Positions 47,342 through 56,434 are shown, counted from the first letter of the stretch. The stretch: DNA of 64,000 bases from Arsukibacterium sp. UBA3155 (GCA_002364615.1 DEYP01000019.1:62001-126000); one strand, 5' to 3'. Translations and numbers: made by a program. The notes: a model not told the origin generated them from the sequence alone.

Positions 47342-48821
47342 ATGAAAAAATCTTTATTACTTTATCTGATAGCTAACACGTTGGTGGCAGAGGTTCAGGC
47401 GGAAAGCTTAACCACTGCCCGGCAAGAGTCGGTGCTGTATCACAACGCAACGTTGATTAACCCGGCTACTGAGCAGCAACTTAATGATGGTTGGCTGCTG
47501 GTGCAGGACGGTCGCATTGTACAAATGGGGCAGCTGCAGGAAAATCAATCTTTACCGGTAACGGCAACGCAAATTGATTTGCAGGATCAGTACGTTATGC
47601 CCGGCTTGATTGATGTGCATTTGCACCTGACCGCCGGACCGGCGCGGGTTGAAATGCAGGATGGCAAGCCGCTGCTGACAATGAAGGGTCACAGCCAGCT
47701 TACGCGTTATCATGCCATCAGCACACTGGCTACCGGTGTTACCACCGCATTTAGTCCGGCGGGAGAGCCGGCGGCCAACGCGGAATATGTGCGCCAGCAG
47801 CAACAGGGTAACTGGATTGGCCCAAATTTGAGTTATGCCGGGTTTATCTTTGAGCCTACCCCGATTCTGGGGGGGGCTGTTCATCCGAAGGATGAGAGCA
47901 GCTGGCGGGCAGAAATTGCCAGCCAGAAAGCACTAGGAGTGGATTACATTAAATTGTATACGGGTCTTAATAAAGATGAAGTCACTATGGGGGTCCGTCT
48001 GGCGAACGAAGCTGGCTTGAAAACAGTGGCTCATCTTGACAATGTCAGCTGGAAGTTTGCGGCTGATCTGGGAGTTGATATGTTAACCCATGCGCTGCCA
48101 ACCAGCGCCGAGCTGTTAACCGGCGATGCCAGAGAGATTTATCTGAAAGAGCGAAAAAATCCGATGAATCAGCGATTTATTTACAGCTGGTTTCAATATG
48201 TTGACTATGACAGTGCGCCAATGCAGCGGTTAATCAGCACTCTGGCTAAGCAGCACACCCGGATTGATCTCACCCTGGTAGTGAACGAATTGTTCTATTT
48301 TGCCCGTGAGCTAAATGCCATCTATCCGGAGCCGGGGTTATGGGTTTTTCACCCGCAAATGCGCAAGGGTTGGCGCGCGCTGATGGCAGCGCCCAGCTAT
48401 GACTGGACAACAGAAGATTTTAAAGTTGCGCAGCAGCAATTACCTAAAGTGCAGCAATTTTTTAAACGTTTATATGACGCCGGCGTGCCATTAGCAATTG
48501 GTACCGACAGCGTAGCCAGCGGGCCGTTTTATTTGCGTGAATTACAGCTTAGTCAGGCTGCCGGCCTGACAAACTGGCAGGTACTGCAACTGGCCACCTC
48601 AGGCGGCGCCCGCCACCTCAGGCGGCGCCCGCCACCTCGATTTAGCTGACACTGGACAGTTGGCAGAGGGTTTTGTTGCCGATTTTATTGTGCTGAAGGC
48701 CAATCCGCTGGATGATCTTGCGGCGTTGAATACGTTACACACGGTAGTGCAGCAAGGCACTAGCTGGCAGGTGGACGAGTTAAAAGCACGATTAGTTTCG
48801 CTGACTGATATTGAGCTATAA
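47342..48821 (+). pseudogene. Exported amidohydrolase interrupted by a 19-bp tandem duplication
   Basis: The first frame gives 435 residues: a signal peptide (to about residue 20), LIDVHLHLTAG as metal-binding HxH, YIKLYTGL with a lysine, VAHLDN, and IGTDSVASGPF. It matches the imidazolonepropionase-like amidohydrolases. After LATSGGARHL it slips into RRRPPPRFS and stops at 48649. Removing one copy of the 19-bp repeat at 48595 restores the frame to a stop at 48821, giving 486 residues with a normal end (FVADFIVLKANPLDDL). The last ~60 residues are therefore out of frame here. Either a recent mutation, a switch, or a sequence error. Confidence 0.85.
48595..48632 (+). repeat. Two perfect tandem copies of a 19-bp unit
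   Basis: The unit CACCTCAGGCGGCGCCCGC occurs at 48595-48613 and 48614-48632, and the next 6 bases (CACCTC) begin a third. As 19 is not a multiple of three, copy number decides the reading frame of the amidohydrolase. Confidence 0.97.
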
Positions 48822-48866
48822 CCACCACATATTAAACACAAATCAATAAACAAAGAGGAAGTAAAA

Positions 48867-49145
48867 ATGGAAACTTTAAACCAATTTATCGCGACCTTTA
48901 GCAGCGCCTGGCAGCAAGCGGATTGGGTTTTTCTGGTAGTGTTTGGCCTGTTCTTTTTGGCGGTATGGTTTTTACCCAGCCTGCTGGCACTGCTGTTAAA
49001 CCGTCGGCACGCCGGCAAAATTGCGCTGTTAAATGTGCCGGCAGGGTTTTCGGTAATAGCCTGGGTGGCGTTATGTGTGTGGGCGGTTACCGGCAAACTG
49101 GGTGATAAATTGGCCGCTAAAGCTCGCTTAAAACCGGTGGCATAA
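48867..49145 (+). CDS. Superinfection-immunity-family small membrane protein
   Basis: The 92-residue protein has two membrane helices. The second part, FLPSLLALLLNRRHAGKIALLNVPAGFSVIAW when read as separate segments, matches the Imm_superinfect family pattern (LP at the helix end, LN in the loop, then xAWVALCVWAVTG). The T4 Imm protein gave the family its name, but most bacterial members have no proven phage role. GAGGAAG lies 7 bases before the ATG. It is 45 bp after the amidohydrolase. Confidence 0.8.
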   Translation: METLNQFIATFSSAWQQADWVFLVVFGLFFLAVWFLPSLLALLLNRRHAGKIALLNVPAGFSVIAWVALCVWAVTGKLGDKLAAKARLKPVA

Positions 49146-49156
49146 TCTGCGCAGAG

Positions 49157-50221
49157 TTACAATGCGACGACATCACCTTCGTTTAAAATTAGCAGCGGCA
49201 CCTGGCTATTCAGGTGCTGCTGCATATTCAGTAAACGCAGCAAGGGTGAGTGTGAGCTGTGATCGCCCATTTGCCAGCTGGCATTACCGTACCCCCACGG
49301 GATCATCACTTTACAGCCCAGCTCATCAGCAACCATCAGCGCATCTTCGGGTGTCATATGTACGGCACGGTAATTAGGGCCATGGTACGAAGCGATTGGC
49401 AACAGACAAATATCAATAGCGCCAAATTTTTGCCTAATATCGTTAAAATGCTGCGAATAACCAGTATCTCCGGCAAAAAATAACTTACTATTGCCATGCT
49501 GAAGTAACCAGCCTGCCCACAATGCCTGATTCTCATCACCTAAAGTACGGCTGTTAAAGTGGCGTGCGGGTAACGCATGAATGGTTAAATCACCCTGGAG
49601 CGCACTGCTGTACCAGGCCATCTCGGTAGCGTTATAGCCACCCTTTGGCATATACGACGCCATACCATAGGGCAGGTAGTAGTGGGCATTGCTACCAATC
49701 CGTTTGATGTCACGGATACTGAAATGATCATAATGCAGGTGGGAATATAACACCGCATCGGTGGCGGCCAATTGTTCAGCACTGACCCTTGGCGTGGTGG
49801 GCCGTGCTTTGGTACCCACTAAATGGGCTGCCCAGTTTACCGGCCAGTCAAATTGGCCGGTTACCGGATCCAATAATACCTGTTGGCCATCAGGGGTTTG
49901 AATACTAAAACTGGCATGGCCCAGCCAGTGGATGCTAAAGCCGCTTTTTAACTCAGGTGCGTGTTGCTGGCCAGTATAACGGCATTGTTCAGCCGGGGTT
50001 TTGCAGTCAACCAGTGGGTTTGCCAGGTAGCAGTCCTGCTCACAATTAGCCGGATAAGGAATATTGCCGTAGTACAGATTTCGAAACGGCTGGTTATTTT
50101 CAATCAGCTCTGGCGCATTATCGGGTTGCCCTGCTACTTGCGTAATAGTATTGCTGCTGCAACTTGTTAGCACCAATAAGGTGCCAATCGTTAACAGGCT
50201 GCTCAGTGTCTTTTGCTTCAT
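49157..50221 (-). CDS. Metallo-beta-lactamase-fold lipoprotein (NAPE-PLD/UlaG-like)
   Basis: The 354-residue product has a lipobox LTSC (Cys 21). The metal site reads SHLHYDHFS, with HWLGHASFSIQTPDG upstream, FAGDTGYS and ALPARHFNSRT downstream. These are the landmarks of the NAPE-PLD/RomA-like branch, which includes phospholipases. The substrate is unknown; a lipid is plausible. It converges on the small membrane protein gene, with an 11-bp gap. Confidence 0.92.
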   Translation of the reverse strand: MKQKTLSSLLTIGTLLVLTSCSSNTITQVAGQPDNAPELIENNQPFRNLYYGNIPYPANCEQDCYLANPLVDCKTPAEQCRYTGQQHAPELKSGFSIHWLGHASFSIQTPDGQQVLLDPVTGQFDWPVNWAAHLVGTKARPTTPRVSAEQLAATDAVLYSHLHYDHFSIRDIKRIGSNAHYYLPYGMASYMPKGGYNATEMAWYSSALQGDLTIHALPARHFNSRTLGDENQALWAGWLLQHGNSKLFFAGDTGYSQHFNDIRQKFGAIDICLLPIASYHGPNYRAVHMTPEDALMVADELGCKVMIPWGYGNASWQMGDHSSHSPLLRLLNMQQHLNSQVPLLILNEGDVVAL

Positions 50222-50329
50222 GCCGTGGTTAACTCACTGCCCGGTATTTATTTCGGTAACCTAAAAGAACATGATTGCCGGCTTATGGCTGGTTAGCCGG
50301 CACAAACCTATATGTTGTATAAAGATTAA

Positions 50330-52174
50330 TTAAGTTGCTTTAGCGGGATCTTTTTGCTGATCTCGTAATTTTTGTTCCAGTTTTTCAATTTTCTCCTGCG
50401 CCTGCTCCCGATAGCGGGTAAGCCTTTCAATGGTCGCAGTAGCATTGCTTTTTACGAAACTTACTTGCTCTTCTAACTGTTGCTTTTGCTTTGACCAGCC
50501 GTTTTTATCAACCAGCATTTCCTGCATCTGATCCCGCTGTTGCTGTAACTCATCACGCAGTTGCTTAATAGTTTCGCGTTGCTCAGCCTGATGGTTAGCC
50601 GTAATCGCGCTTTGATCTTTCATCATATTATTGCTGGCACGCAGCTGATCGACTAGTTGCTGCAGATCGGGCTGATCGCTTCCTTGTTCGCTTTGTACCT
50701 GCTGCAGATGGTCAATTTGCTGCTGCAGTTCGCTCACCAGATTGCGTTGGGCGTCGGCTTCTTGCTGCGCCGCTTCCCGCTCTGCTTTCAAGCTGTCCAA
50801 CGCGGTCTTGTGATCTGCTACCAACTGCTGCTGGGCTACCAGCGCGGCTTCAAGTTCAGCATTGTTATCCGGCTGTTGCTGGCTCTGTAATTTAGCCAGT
50901 TGTTTCTGTTCAATAGCAACCTGATCCAGCGCTGCATCGCGTTCCTCAGTCAGGCTGGCTTGCAGTTCTTCCAGTTCAGCAACCTGCTGCAGGGCCCTGT
51001 CGCGCTCGGCAATAATAGCATCTTGCTGGCCGTTATCCGCAGCGGCACTACCGCCTTCTTCCTGTGCTTTTTGTAGTTGGTCCAGCTGCAGCTGCAAACG
51101 GCGGCTTTGTGCCACGGCCTGCATTTCTGTCTTGGTGGCTTGCTGTAGTTTGTTCTCGAACTCGCTGAGCATAGTTTGCAGCTCAACAATTTCGTTGCTG
51201 CTTTGTTGTTGCTCAGCGGCGATTTTTTTGGCTGAGGCCTGATATTTTTCTAAATCCTGCAACTGCTGTTTATTAAGTTGCTGTTGCTCCAGTAGCTTCT
51301 GCTCCAGGCCCAGCGCTTCGGTAAGCTTGTCCTGTAAAGCCTGTTGTTCCGAACTTGCCGCACTTAGTTGCTGCTGCAGTTCAGCCAGCTGCTGACTGTG
51401 TTGTTCGCTTTGCTGCTGCAATTGTTGCTGCAGCTGTTCATTGCTCTGTTGCAGTGCTTTAAGTTCATCAGCGGCGTTGGCGGCAGCTTGTTCGCTGGCA
51501 GCCAATTGGTTGTTGGTGTCTGCCAGCTGTTGCTGCAATTGCTGCAGTTTTTGCTCGCCTTGCTGCAGGTCGTTGGCCGCAGCGTCAAGTTGTTTCTGTA
51601 ATTGCTGTTCGCTTTGCTGGCGTTCTGTAGCGGCAATTTCCAGTTCATTATGCAGCTGATCCAGCCGCATCTGATGCTCTTCCTGTAATTGCTTTGAGTC
51701 GGCCAGCTCCTGTTGCTGACTTTTTGCATGCTGCAAAGCCTGGTCGCGCTCATCCTTTACCGCACTGTATTTTTCAGACTGCACTGCCAGTTGCTGTTGC
51801 TGATGGGCCAGACTAACTTCGAGCTCAGAGCGTTTTTGCTGTAATTGCTCAAGATCTTTCTGAATTTGCTGATTATGCTCTGCCGCCTGCACTTCAGCCT
51901 GTATAGCTTGTGCTAACTGTTCATTTAGCTGTTCAAGTTGTTTACTGGCGTGTTGTTGTGCTTCACGTTGAAAGGCAGTCACAAAGTCTTCACTAAACGC
52001 CGTTTCAGCTACCGTTGGGATCCGGGTTGCCTGCTCGTTACGCCATTTCTGATAATGCACAACCAGGCTGGCCTGGGCGCCAGACACTTTTGCCAAAAGA
52101 TAATCGAGAGAGACGGGTTTGCCAGCTTGCTGCAATTCGTCACAGATCTTTTTGACTTCACTATATTGGGTCAT
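50330..52174 (-). CDS. KfrA-type DNA-binding protein with long coiled coil
   Basis: The 614-residue protein starts with a KfrA_N domain (about residues 1-100: EVKKICDELQQAGKPVSLDYLLAKV and VVHYQKWRNEQA), known from plasmid KfrA proteins that bind DNA. Residues about 90-600 are a continuous Gln/Glu/Ala/Leu-rich coiled coil. The Gln codons make CAG/CAA-rich low-complexity DNA, not a repeat array. KfrA of plasmids aids partition or autoregulates. Divergent from topoisomerase III. Confidence 0.85.
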   Translation of the reverse strand: MTQYSEVKKICDELQQAGKPVSLDYLLAKVSGAQASLVVHYQKWRNEQATRIPTVAETAFSEDFVTAFQREAQQHASKQLEQLNEQLAQAIQAEVQAAEHNQQIQKDLEQLQQKRSELEVSLAHQQQQLAVQSEKYSAVKDERDQALQHAKSQQQELADSKQLQEEHQMRLDQLHNELEIAATERQQSEQQLQKQLDAAANDLQQGEQKLQQLQQQLADTNNQLAASEQAAANAADELKALQQSNEQLQQQLQQQSEQHSQQLAELQQQLSAASSEQQALQDKLTEALGLEQKLLEQQQLNKQQLQDLEKYQASAKKIAAEQQQSSNEIVELQTMLSEFENKLQQATKTEMQAVAQSRRLQLQLDQLQKAQEEGGSAAADNGQQDAIIAERDRALQQVAELEELQASLTEERDAALDQVAIEQKQLAKLQSQQQPDNNAELEAALVAQQQLVADHKTALDSLKAEREAAQQEADAQRNLVSELQQQIDHLQQVQSEQGSDQPDLQQLVDQLRASNNMMKDQSAITANHQAEQRETIKQLRDELQQQRDQMQEMLVDKNGWSKQKQQLEEQVSFVKSNATATIERLTRYREQAQEKIEKLEQKLRDQQKDPAKAT

Positions 52175-52344
52175 AGTTATACATCCGATTCACTACTTTG
52201 ATTTTGCAGAACAACTTTAAACAGTCGCAAGAAGCATACTGTAGTCTTTTTTGTAGAAAAACTAAATTTTTATCACATAATTTTTGCATTTATCTGGCAG
52301 AACAACTAAATTAACTGTTAATTTATACAGTGTTGGTGGCTGCT

Positions 52345-54384
52345 ATGATACTTTACATTGCTGAAAAACCCAGTATGGCGCGTGCCATTGCTGCTGTGTT
52401 GCCTAAACCGCAGCACAAAGATACAGGATGTATCCGACTGGCCAATGGTGACGTCATAAGCTGGTGCATCGGTCACTTGCTGGAGCAAGCCGAACCGCAG
52501 GACTACAATCCGGATTATAAACGCTGGCAGGCTGCGCATCTACCTATTATTCCTCAGCAATGGCTGCTGAAAGAGCGCAAGTCTGCCCGGCAGCAGCTGA
52601 GTATCCTGCAAACATTAATAAAGCAGGCAGATATGCTGGTGCATGCTGGTGACCCTGACCGGGAAGGGCAATTGCTGGTAGATGAGGTTATCGCCTGGTG
52701 CAAAGTACCTAAAGCAAAACGTGACAATGTTAAACGTTTATTAATCAATGATCTTAATCCGGCAGCCATTCGCCAGGCACTAAAACAGCAGCAACCTAAT
52801 AGCAACTTTGTGCCGTTGTCTACCTCCGCATTGGCTCGCAGTCGTGCCGACTGGCTTTATGGTTTAAATATGACCCGTGCTTACACTTTGCGCGGGCAAG
52901 TAGCAGGATATCAGGGGGTATTGTCAGTTGGCCGGGTGCAAACCCCGTTACTTGGTCTGGTTGTCAGACGTGATTTGGAAATCGCCAGTTTTAACAGTGC
53001 GACGTTCTATCAGGTGCAGGCAGAGCTGCAAACCAATAATGGCTCTACCTTTAACGCACAGTGGCAACCTAGTGTAGCTTGCGAACCTTATCAGGACAGC
53101 GAAGGCAGGATAATACTTAAAGCACTGGCGGAAAAAGTGCAGCGCGCTGTAAAAGGTCAGCCGGCAGAGGTAATCAGAGTGCAGCAGCAAGATAAAAAGC
53201 ATTATGCACCCTTGCCTTACAGTTTATCGGCGTTGCAGATTGATGCAGCTAAAGCATATGGTTTCAGCGCTCAGCAGGTGTTAAACAGTTGTCAGCAATT
53301 ATATGAGAGACACAAATTAATTACCTACCCCCGATCAGATTGCCGCTACCTGCCCACGGCTCATTTTTCTGAGGCGGGCAAAGTCGGACAGGCAATAACA
53401 GCAAACGAACCCACGCTGGAGACAGCACTGGCCGGCGCAAATTTAAAGTTAAAAAGCAAAGCCTGGGATGACAGCAAAGTCGCCGCGCACCACGCCATTA
53501 TTCCGACAGCCAAAACGCTTTCAGGTAACCGGCTTGATGCAACAGAGCGCAAACTTTATGCTCTGATTGCCCGCCAGTACCTAATGCAGTTTTATCCGGC
53601 ATGTACCTTTACCGATAGTACGGTGGAAATTCGCATCGTCGGTGGTTGTTTTGTAGCAAAAGCCCGTAAAAAACTGCAGGCCGGCTGGAAGGCGTTGTTA
53701 CCCGCGGCCAGCAATAATGAAAGCGGTAAAACCGCTGCTACGGATACTGAACCACCGTTACAGCCAGGCTTACCGGAACTACAACCTGGTGATCAGCTAT
53801 TGTGTAGTGACAGTGTCTTACTTGAAAAACAAACGCAGCCGCCGGCGCCATTTACTGATGCCAGTCTGTTAAGCGCAATGACCGGTATTGCCCGTTATGT
53901 TACCAACCCACAAATTAAACGCATTTTAAAAGACACTGATGGTTTAGGCACTGAGGCGACGCGCTCAGGAATTATCGAATTGTTGTTTAAACGAAATTTC
54001 TTGCAACGGGAGGGCAGGCATATCCGGGCGACCATCGCCGGTAAGGCACTGATAGCGGCATTACCGCCTGAGGCCTCGTTGCCTGATATGACGGCACAAT
54101 GGGAAGCCGGCCTTAATAATATTTGTCAGCGTGAACAAAGTTACCAGTCCTTTATGCAGCCTTTAACGACTAACCTGCAACAATTAATTAGGCAGGCTGG
54201 CGCGGTTATACCTCAGGGGCTGGGCAGTGGGCAGCCGAAAAAATGGACAAAAAAAACAACGAAAAAACGAGTAGTGTTTACCGGCAGTGATAAAAAAACG
54301 GCAAGTAAGCCGCGACCTCATCGCGGAAAAGTGACACCCCGGCACGGTGCAGCATCAGGGACAAAGGCGGCCACAACTGTATGA
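52345..54384 (+). CDS. topB: DNA topoisomerase III
   Basis: The 679-residue type IA topoisomerase begins with the TOPRIM motif MILYIAEKPSMARAIAA and has DPDREGQLLVDEV with the acidic metal triad. The active-site Tyr lies in LITYPRSDCRYLP. SRADWLYGLNMTRAYT and DGLGTEATRSGIIELL are conserved. The last ~45 residues are Lys/Arg-rich (KKWTKKTTKKRVVF) and likely bind DNA. ATG 52345 is chosen over an in-frame start at 52330 because the family begins at MILYIAEK. Confidence 0.97.
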   Translation: MILYIAEKPSMARAIAAVLPKPQHKDTGCIRLANGDVISWCIGHLLEQAEPQDYNPDYKRWQAAHLPIIPQQWLLKERKSARQQLSILQTLIKQADMLVHAGDPDREGQLLVDEVIAWCKVPKAKRDNVKRLLINDLNPAAIRQALKQQQPNSNFVPLSTSALARSRADWLYGLNMTRAYTLRGQVAGYQGVLSVGRVQTPLLGLVVRRDLEIASFNSATFYQVQAELQTNNGSTFNAQWQPSVACEPYQDSEGRIILKALAEKVQRAVKGQPAEVIRVQQQDKKHYAPLPYSLSALQIDAAKAYGFSAQQVLNSCQQLYERHKLITYPRSDCRYLPTAHFSEAGKVGQAITANEPTLETALAGANLKLKSKAWDDSKVAAHHAIIPTAKTLSGNRLDATERKLYALIARQYLMQFYPACTFTDSTVEIRIVGGCFVAKARKKLQAGWKALLPAASNNESGKTAATDTEPPLQPGLPELQPGDQLLCSDSVLLEKQTQPPAPFTDASLLSAMTGIARYVTNPQIKRILKDTDGLGTEATRSGIIELLFKRNFLQREGRHIRATIAGKALIAALPPEASLPDMTAQWEAGLNNICQREQSYQSFMQPLTTNLQQLIRQAGAVIPQGLGSGQPKKWTKKTTKKRVVFTGSDKKTASKPRPHRGKVTPRHGAASGTKAATTV

Positions 54385-54474
54385 ATTAGTTAATAAGTGT
54401 AATCTCGCTGGTAAGCGAGGTCATAGCTTATTATGCTCACCGCACTAATTTGACAATGTGTGTGGGAGAGCGCT

Positions 54475-55239
54475 TTGATTAAGAATAAATGTGTTACGGC
54501 TGTGGTTGCTGCGACGATGTTACTGGCCAGCCAACAGGCAGCGGCAACCATCGTTCAGGTAAAAACCAGTCTGGGTGATTTTGAGGTCAATTTATTTGAT
54601 CAAACCACACCGGTAACGGTTCAGAATTTTTTGGCGTACGTTAATAGTGGCCGCTATGACCAGACTATTGTTCATCGTTCCGTTCCCGGCTTTATTATTC
54701 AGGGCGGCGGCTTTCGCTTTGTAGAACAATTGCCGTTGACCCCGATTCAAACAAATGCTGCAATTGTTAATGAACCAAAGCTATCTAACGTTCGGGCTAC
54801 CATAGCGATGGCGAAAGTATCGGGAAATCCCAATAGTGCAACCAGTCAATGGTTTATTAATTTGGCGGACAACAGTGCCGGCAGTCCCAAGCTGGATACC
54901 GTTGAAGGGGCTTATACCGTTTTCGGTCAAATAAGCGCTGCAGACATGGAAGTGGTGATGGCCATTGCTAACCTGCCTACCTATAGTTTTAACGGTATTC
55001 AGGGATTACCACTGCGAAACTACACTGCAGATGATCGTGCGAATAATGTGCCGCTTAGTATCGCAAATGTGGTTACGGTTGAGAGTATTACCGTGGTAGA
55101 CGCCAGAGCAAATAGTGCATCGGGTTTAAACCCTAAGCCCAATACTTTGTTGCCTGATCCTGAAGAAAGTAGCGGCAGTAGCAGCCTGTGGTTACTGCTG
55201 CTTGGGCCACTATTATGGTGGCGCCGCCGCCAGCAGTAG
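54475..55239 (+). CDS. Exported cyclophilin-type peptidyl-prolyl isomerase with a sorting-signal-like tail
   Basis: The 254-residue product has a signal peptide (to about residue 25, QQAAA), then a cyclophilin domain: TSLGDFEVNLFDQTTPVTVQ, YDQTIVHRSVPGFIIQGGG and NSATSQWFINLADN. The C-terminus has SSGSSSLWLLLLGP-type Ser/Gly linker, one hydrophobic helix and RRRQQ, like GlyGly-CTERM tails cut by rhombosortase. The start is uncertain: TTG 54475 has GGGAGAG upstream at 4 bases, and GTG 54460 is also open. Confidence 0.85.
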   Translation: MIKNKCVTAVVAATMLLASQQAAATIVQVKTSLGDFEVNLFDQTTPVTVQNFLAYVNSGRYDQTIVHRSVPGFIIQGGGFRFVEQLPLTPIQTNAAIVNEPKLSNVRATIAMAKVSGNPNSATSQWFINLADNSAGSPKLDTVEGAYTVFGQISAADMEVVMAIANLPTYSFNGIQGLPLRNYTADDRANNVPLSIANVVTVESITVVDARANSASGLNPKPNTLLPDPEESSGSSSLWLLLLGPLLWWRRRQQ

Positions 55240-55259
55240 TGCGCTGGAATGTCGTTATA

Positions 55260-55296
55260 GCTAAGTAGTGTGGCTTAGGTCAACGCACTACTTAGC
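55260..55296. repeat. 11-bp inverted repeat upstream of parA
   Basis: GCTAAGTAGTG (55260-55270) and CACTACTTAGC (55286-55296) are exact inverted copies around a 15-bp loop. No T run follows, so it may be a protein-binding site or a weak hairpin after the cyclophilin stop. Confidence 0.7.
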
Positions 55297-55394
55297 AGAT
55301 AGCCTTCACTAAAAAGCCATGTTTATAGCAAATAATTCTGCTTAGTTTGCATTACTGTTCGTTTCCTCGCCTACACTTATCCATACCGTGATCA

Positions 55395-55416
55395 CAATGA
55401 CATTAGTATGTCGTTG
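55395..55416. promoter_or_regulatory. 22-bp near-palindrome just upstream of parA
   Basis: CAATGACAT, TAGT spacer and ATGTCGTTG form 9-bp arms with one mismatch. It ends 21 bp before the parA ATG, a place where ribbon-helix-helix partition regulators often bind. Confidence 0.6.
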
Positions 55417-55437
55417 CATTTCAAGAAGGTGGCATGA

Positions 55438-56136
55438 ATGATCGTGTTAGTAGGTGGTGAAAAAGGCGGTAGTGGTAAAAGTTGTCTGGCGCAGAATATT
55501 GCTGTGTATTTCTCGCGTGAAAAACAAGCAAATGTCATGCTGGTAGATTGCGATCCGCAACGAACTACATCCGACTGGGTGCAAGAGCGGCACACAGATC
55601 CCAGCCTGGCCTGGATAAATTGTGTCCAGATGTACGGCAAAATTCGGTTCGAGTTGAAAAGCCTGGAGAAACATTACGACGTGGTAGTGGTCGATTGTGG
55701 TGGCCAGGATAGCGTTGCGTTACGTTCTGCAATGGTAGTAGCGAGCCACGTGCTGTTTCCGTTGCGTCCTAAGCGACGCGATTTGAAAACCCTGGAACAT
55801 CTGGAAGATCTGGTCAGTGCCTGTAATGTCGTTAATCCGGATATGATTGTTGGATGCGTCATGACCCAATGTCCTTCGTTACCTAATCAGGCTGCCCGGA
55901 TCCTGGATGCCAAAGAAGTTTGCGCGTCGTTCAACATCAGGGTACTGGAAAATATTACCTACAGCAGGAATATTTATGATGATAGCGAAGAGAAAGGCTT
56001 ATCGGTAATGGATGTCGATGGCGACGGCAAAGCTGCCAACGAAATCCGCGCAATTATTGAAGAACTCCTGGCAATGAAGGCGATACAAGAAGATGGCGCT
56101 GAGCGACCTGAAGAAAAAGTGTTTGCCGTCAAGTAA
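55438..56136 (+). CDS. ParA-family ATPase
   Basis: The 232-residue protein has the deviant Walker A GGEKGGSGKS (residues 6-15) with the signature Lys, then MLVDCDPQRTTSDWVQ and VVVDCGGQD as the A' and B motifs. It lacks an N-terminal helix-turn-helix, as in small type Ib plasmid ParA/ParF proteins. Its stop lies inside the next gene. Small solitary ParA homologues also place other large cargos, so plasmid-type partition is not proven. Confidence 0.9.
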   Translation: MIVLVGGEKGGSGKSCLAQNIAVYFSREKQANVMLVDCDPQRTTSDWVQERHTDPSLAWINCVQMYGKIRFELKSLEKHYDVVVVDCGGQDSVALRSAMVVASHVLFPLRPKRRDLKTLEHLEDLVSACNVVNPDMIVGCVMTQCPSLPNQAARILDAKEVCASFNIRVLENITYSRNIYDDSEEKGLSVMDVDGDGKAANEIRAIIEELLAMKAIQEDGAERPEEKVFAVK

Positions 56137-56434
56137 ACCGGCTTTTACTGCTGACGAGTTTATTGATGACGCAAACAACTATGCGCAAGGCGTGCCGCGT
56201 ATAGTCAGTTTACGCAAGCAGCTACCGGAAGAGGATGAGAACAGCCGTTTGCCGATGCGCCATGCGACTTTTACCTTAAGTGAGGAAGCAATAGCCGCGT
56301 TAAATGAGCTTAGCGAACTGACCGGTGAAGCGAAGTCTAAATTAGTACGCAGGTTAATACTGCGTGCCATTCCGGGAGCGGACTTTGAGTTGCAGAACAT
56401 TCCCGATAATAAAAATAAAGCCGGCGCTGACTAA
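56093..56434 (+). CDS. Ribbon-helix-helix-like partner of ParA
   Basis: The 113-residue protein overlaps parA by 44 bases. An N-terminal charged, probably disordered half is followed by RHATFTLSEEAIAALNELSE and AKSKLVRRLILRAI, which reads as strand-helix-helix of the CopG/ParG type. This is the usual arrangement of a ParG-like centromere-binding protein next to a ParF-like ATPase. The family assignment is by pattern only. Confidence 0.75.
   Translation: MALSDLKKKCLPSSKPAFTADEFIDDANNYAQGVPRIVSLRKQLPEEDENSRLPMRHATFTLSEEAIAALNELSELTGEAKSKLVRRLILRAIPGADFELQNIPDNKNKAGAD

Noticed and set aside
50330-52174. Dense CAG/CAA/TTG repetition that could suggest a repeat array
   Set aside because: It is the codon pattern of a Gln-rich coiled coil in an intact 614-residue gene; no fixed unit length or spacer exists.
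54404-54419. CTCGCT/AGCGAG hairpin after topB
   Set aside because: Six-base stem with no T run; too weak to call a terminator.
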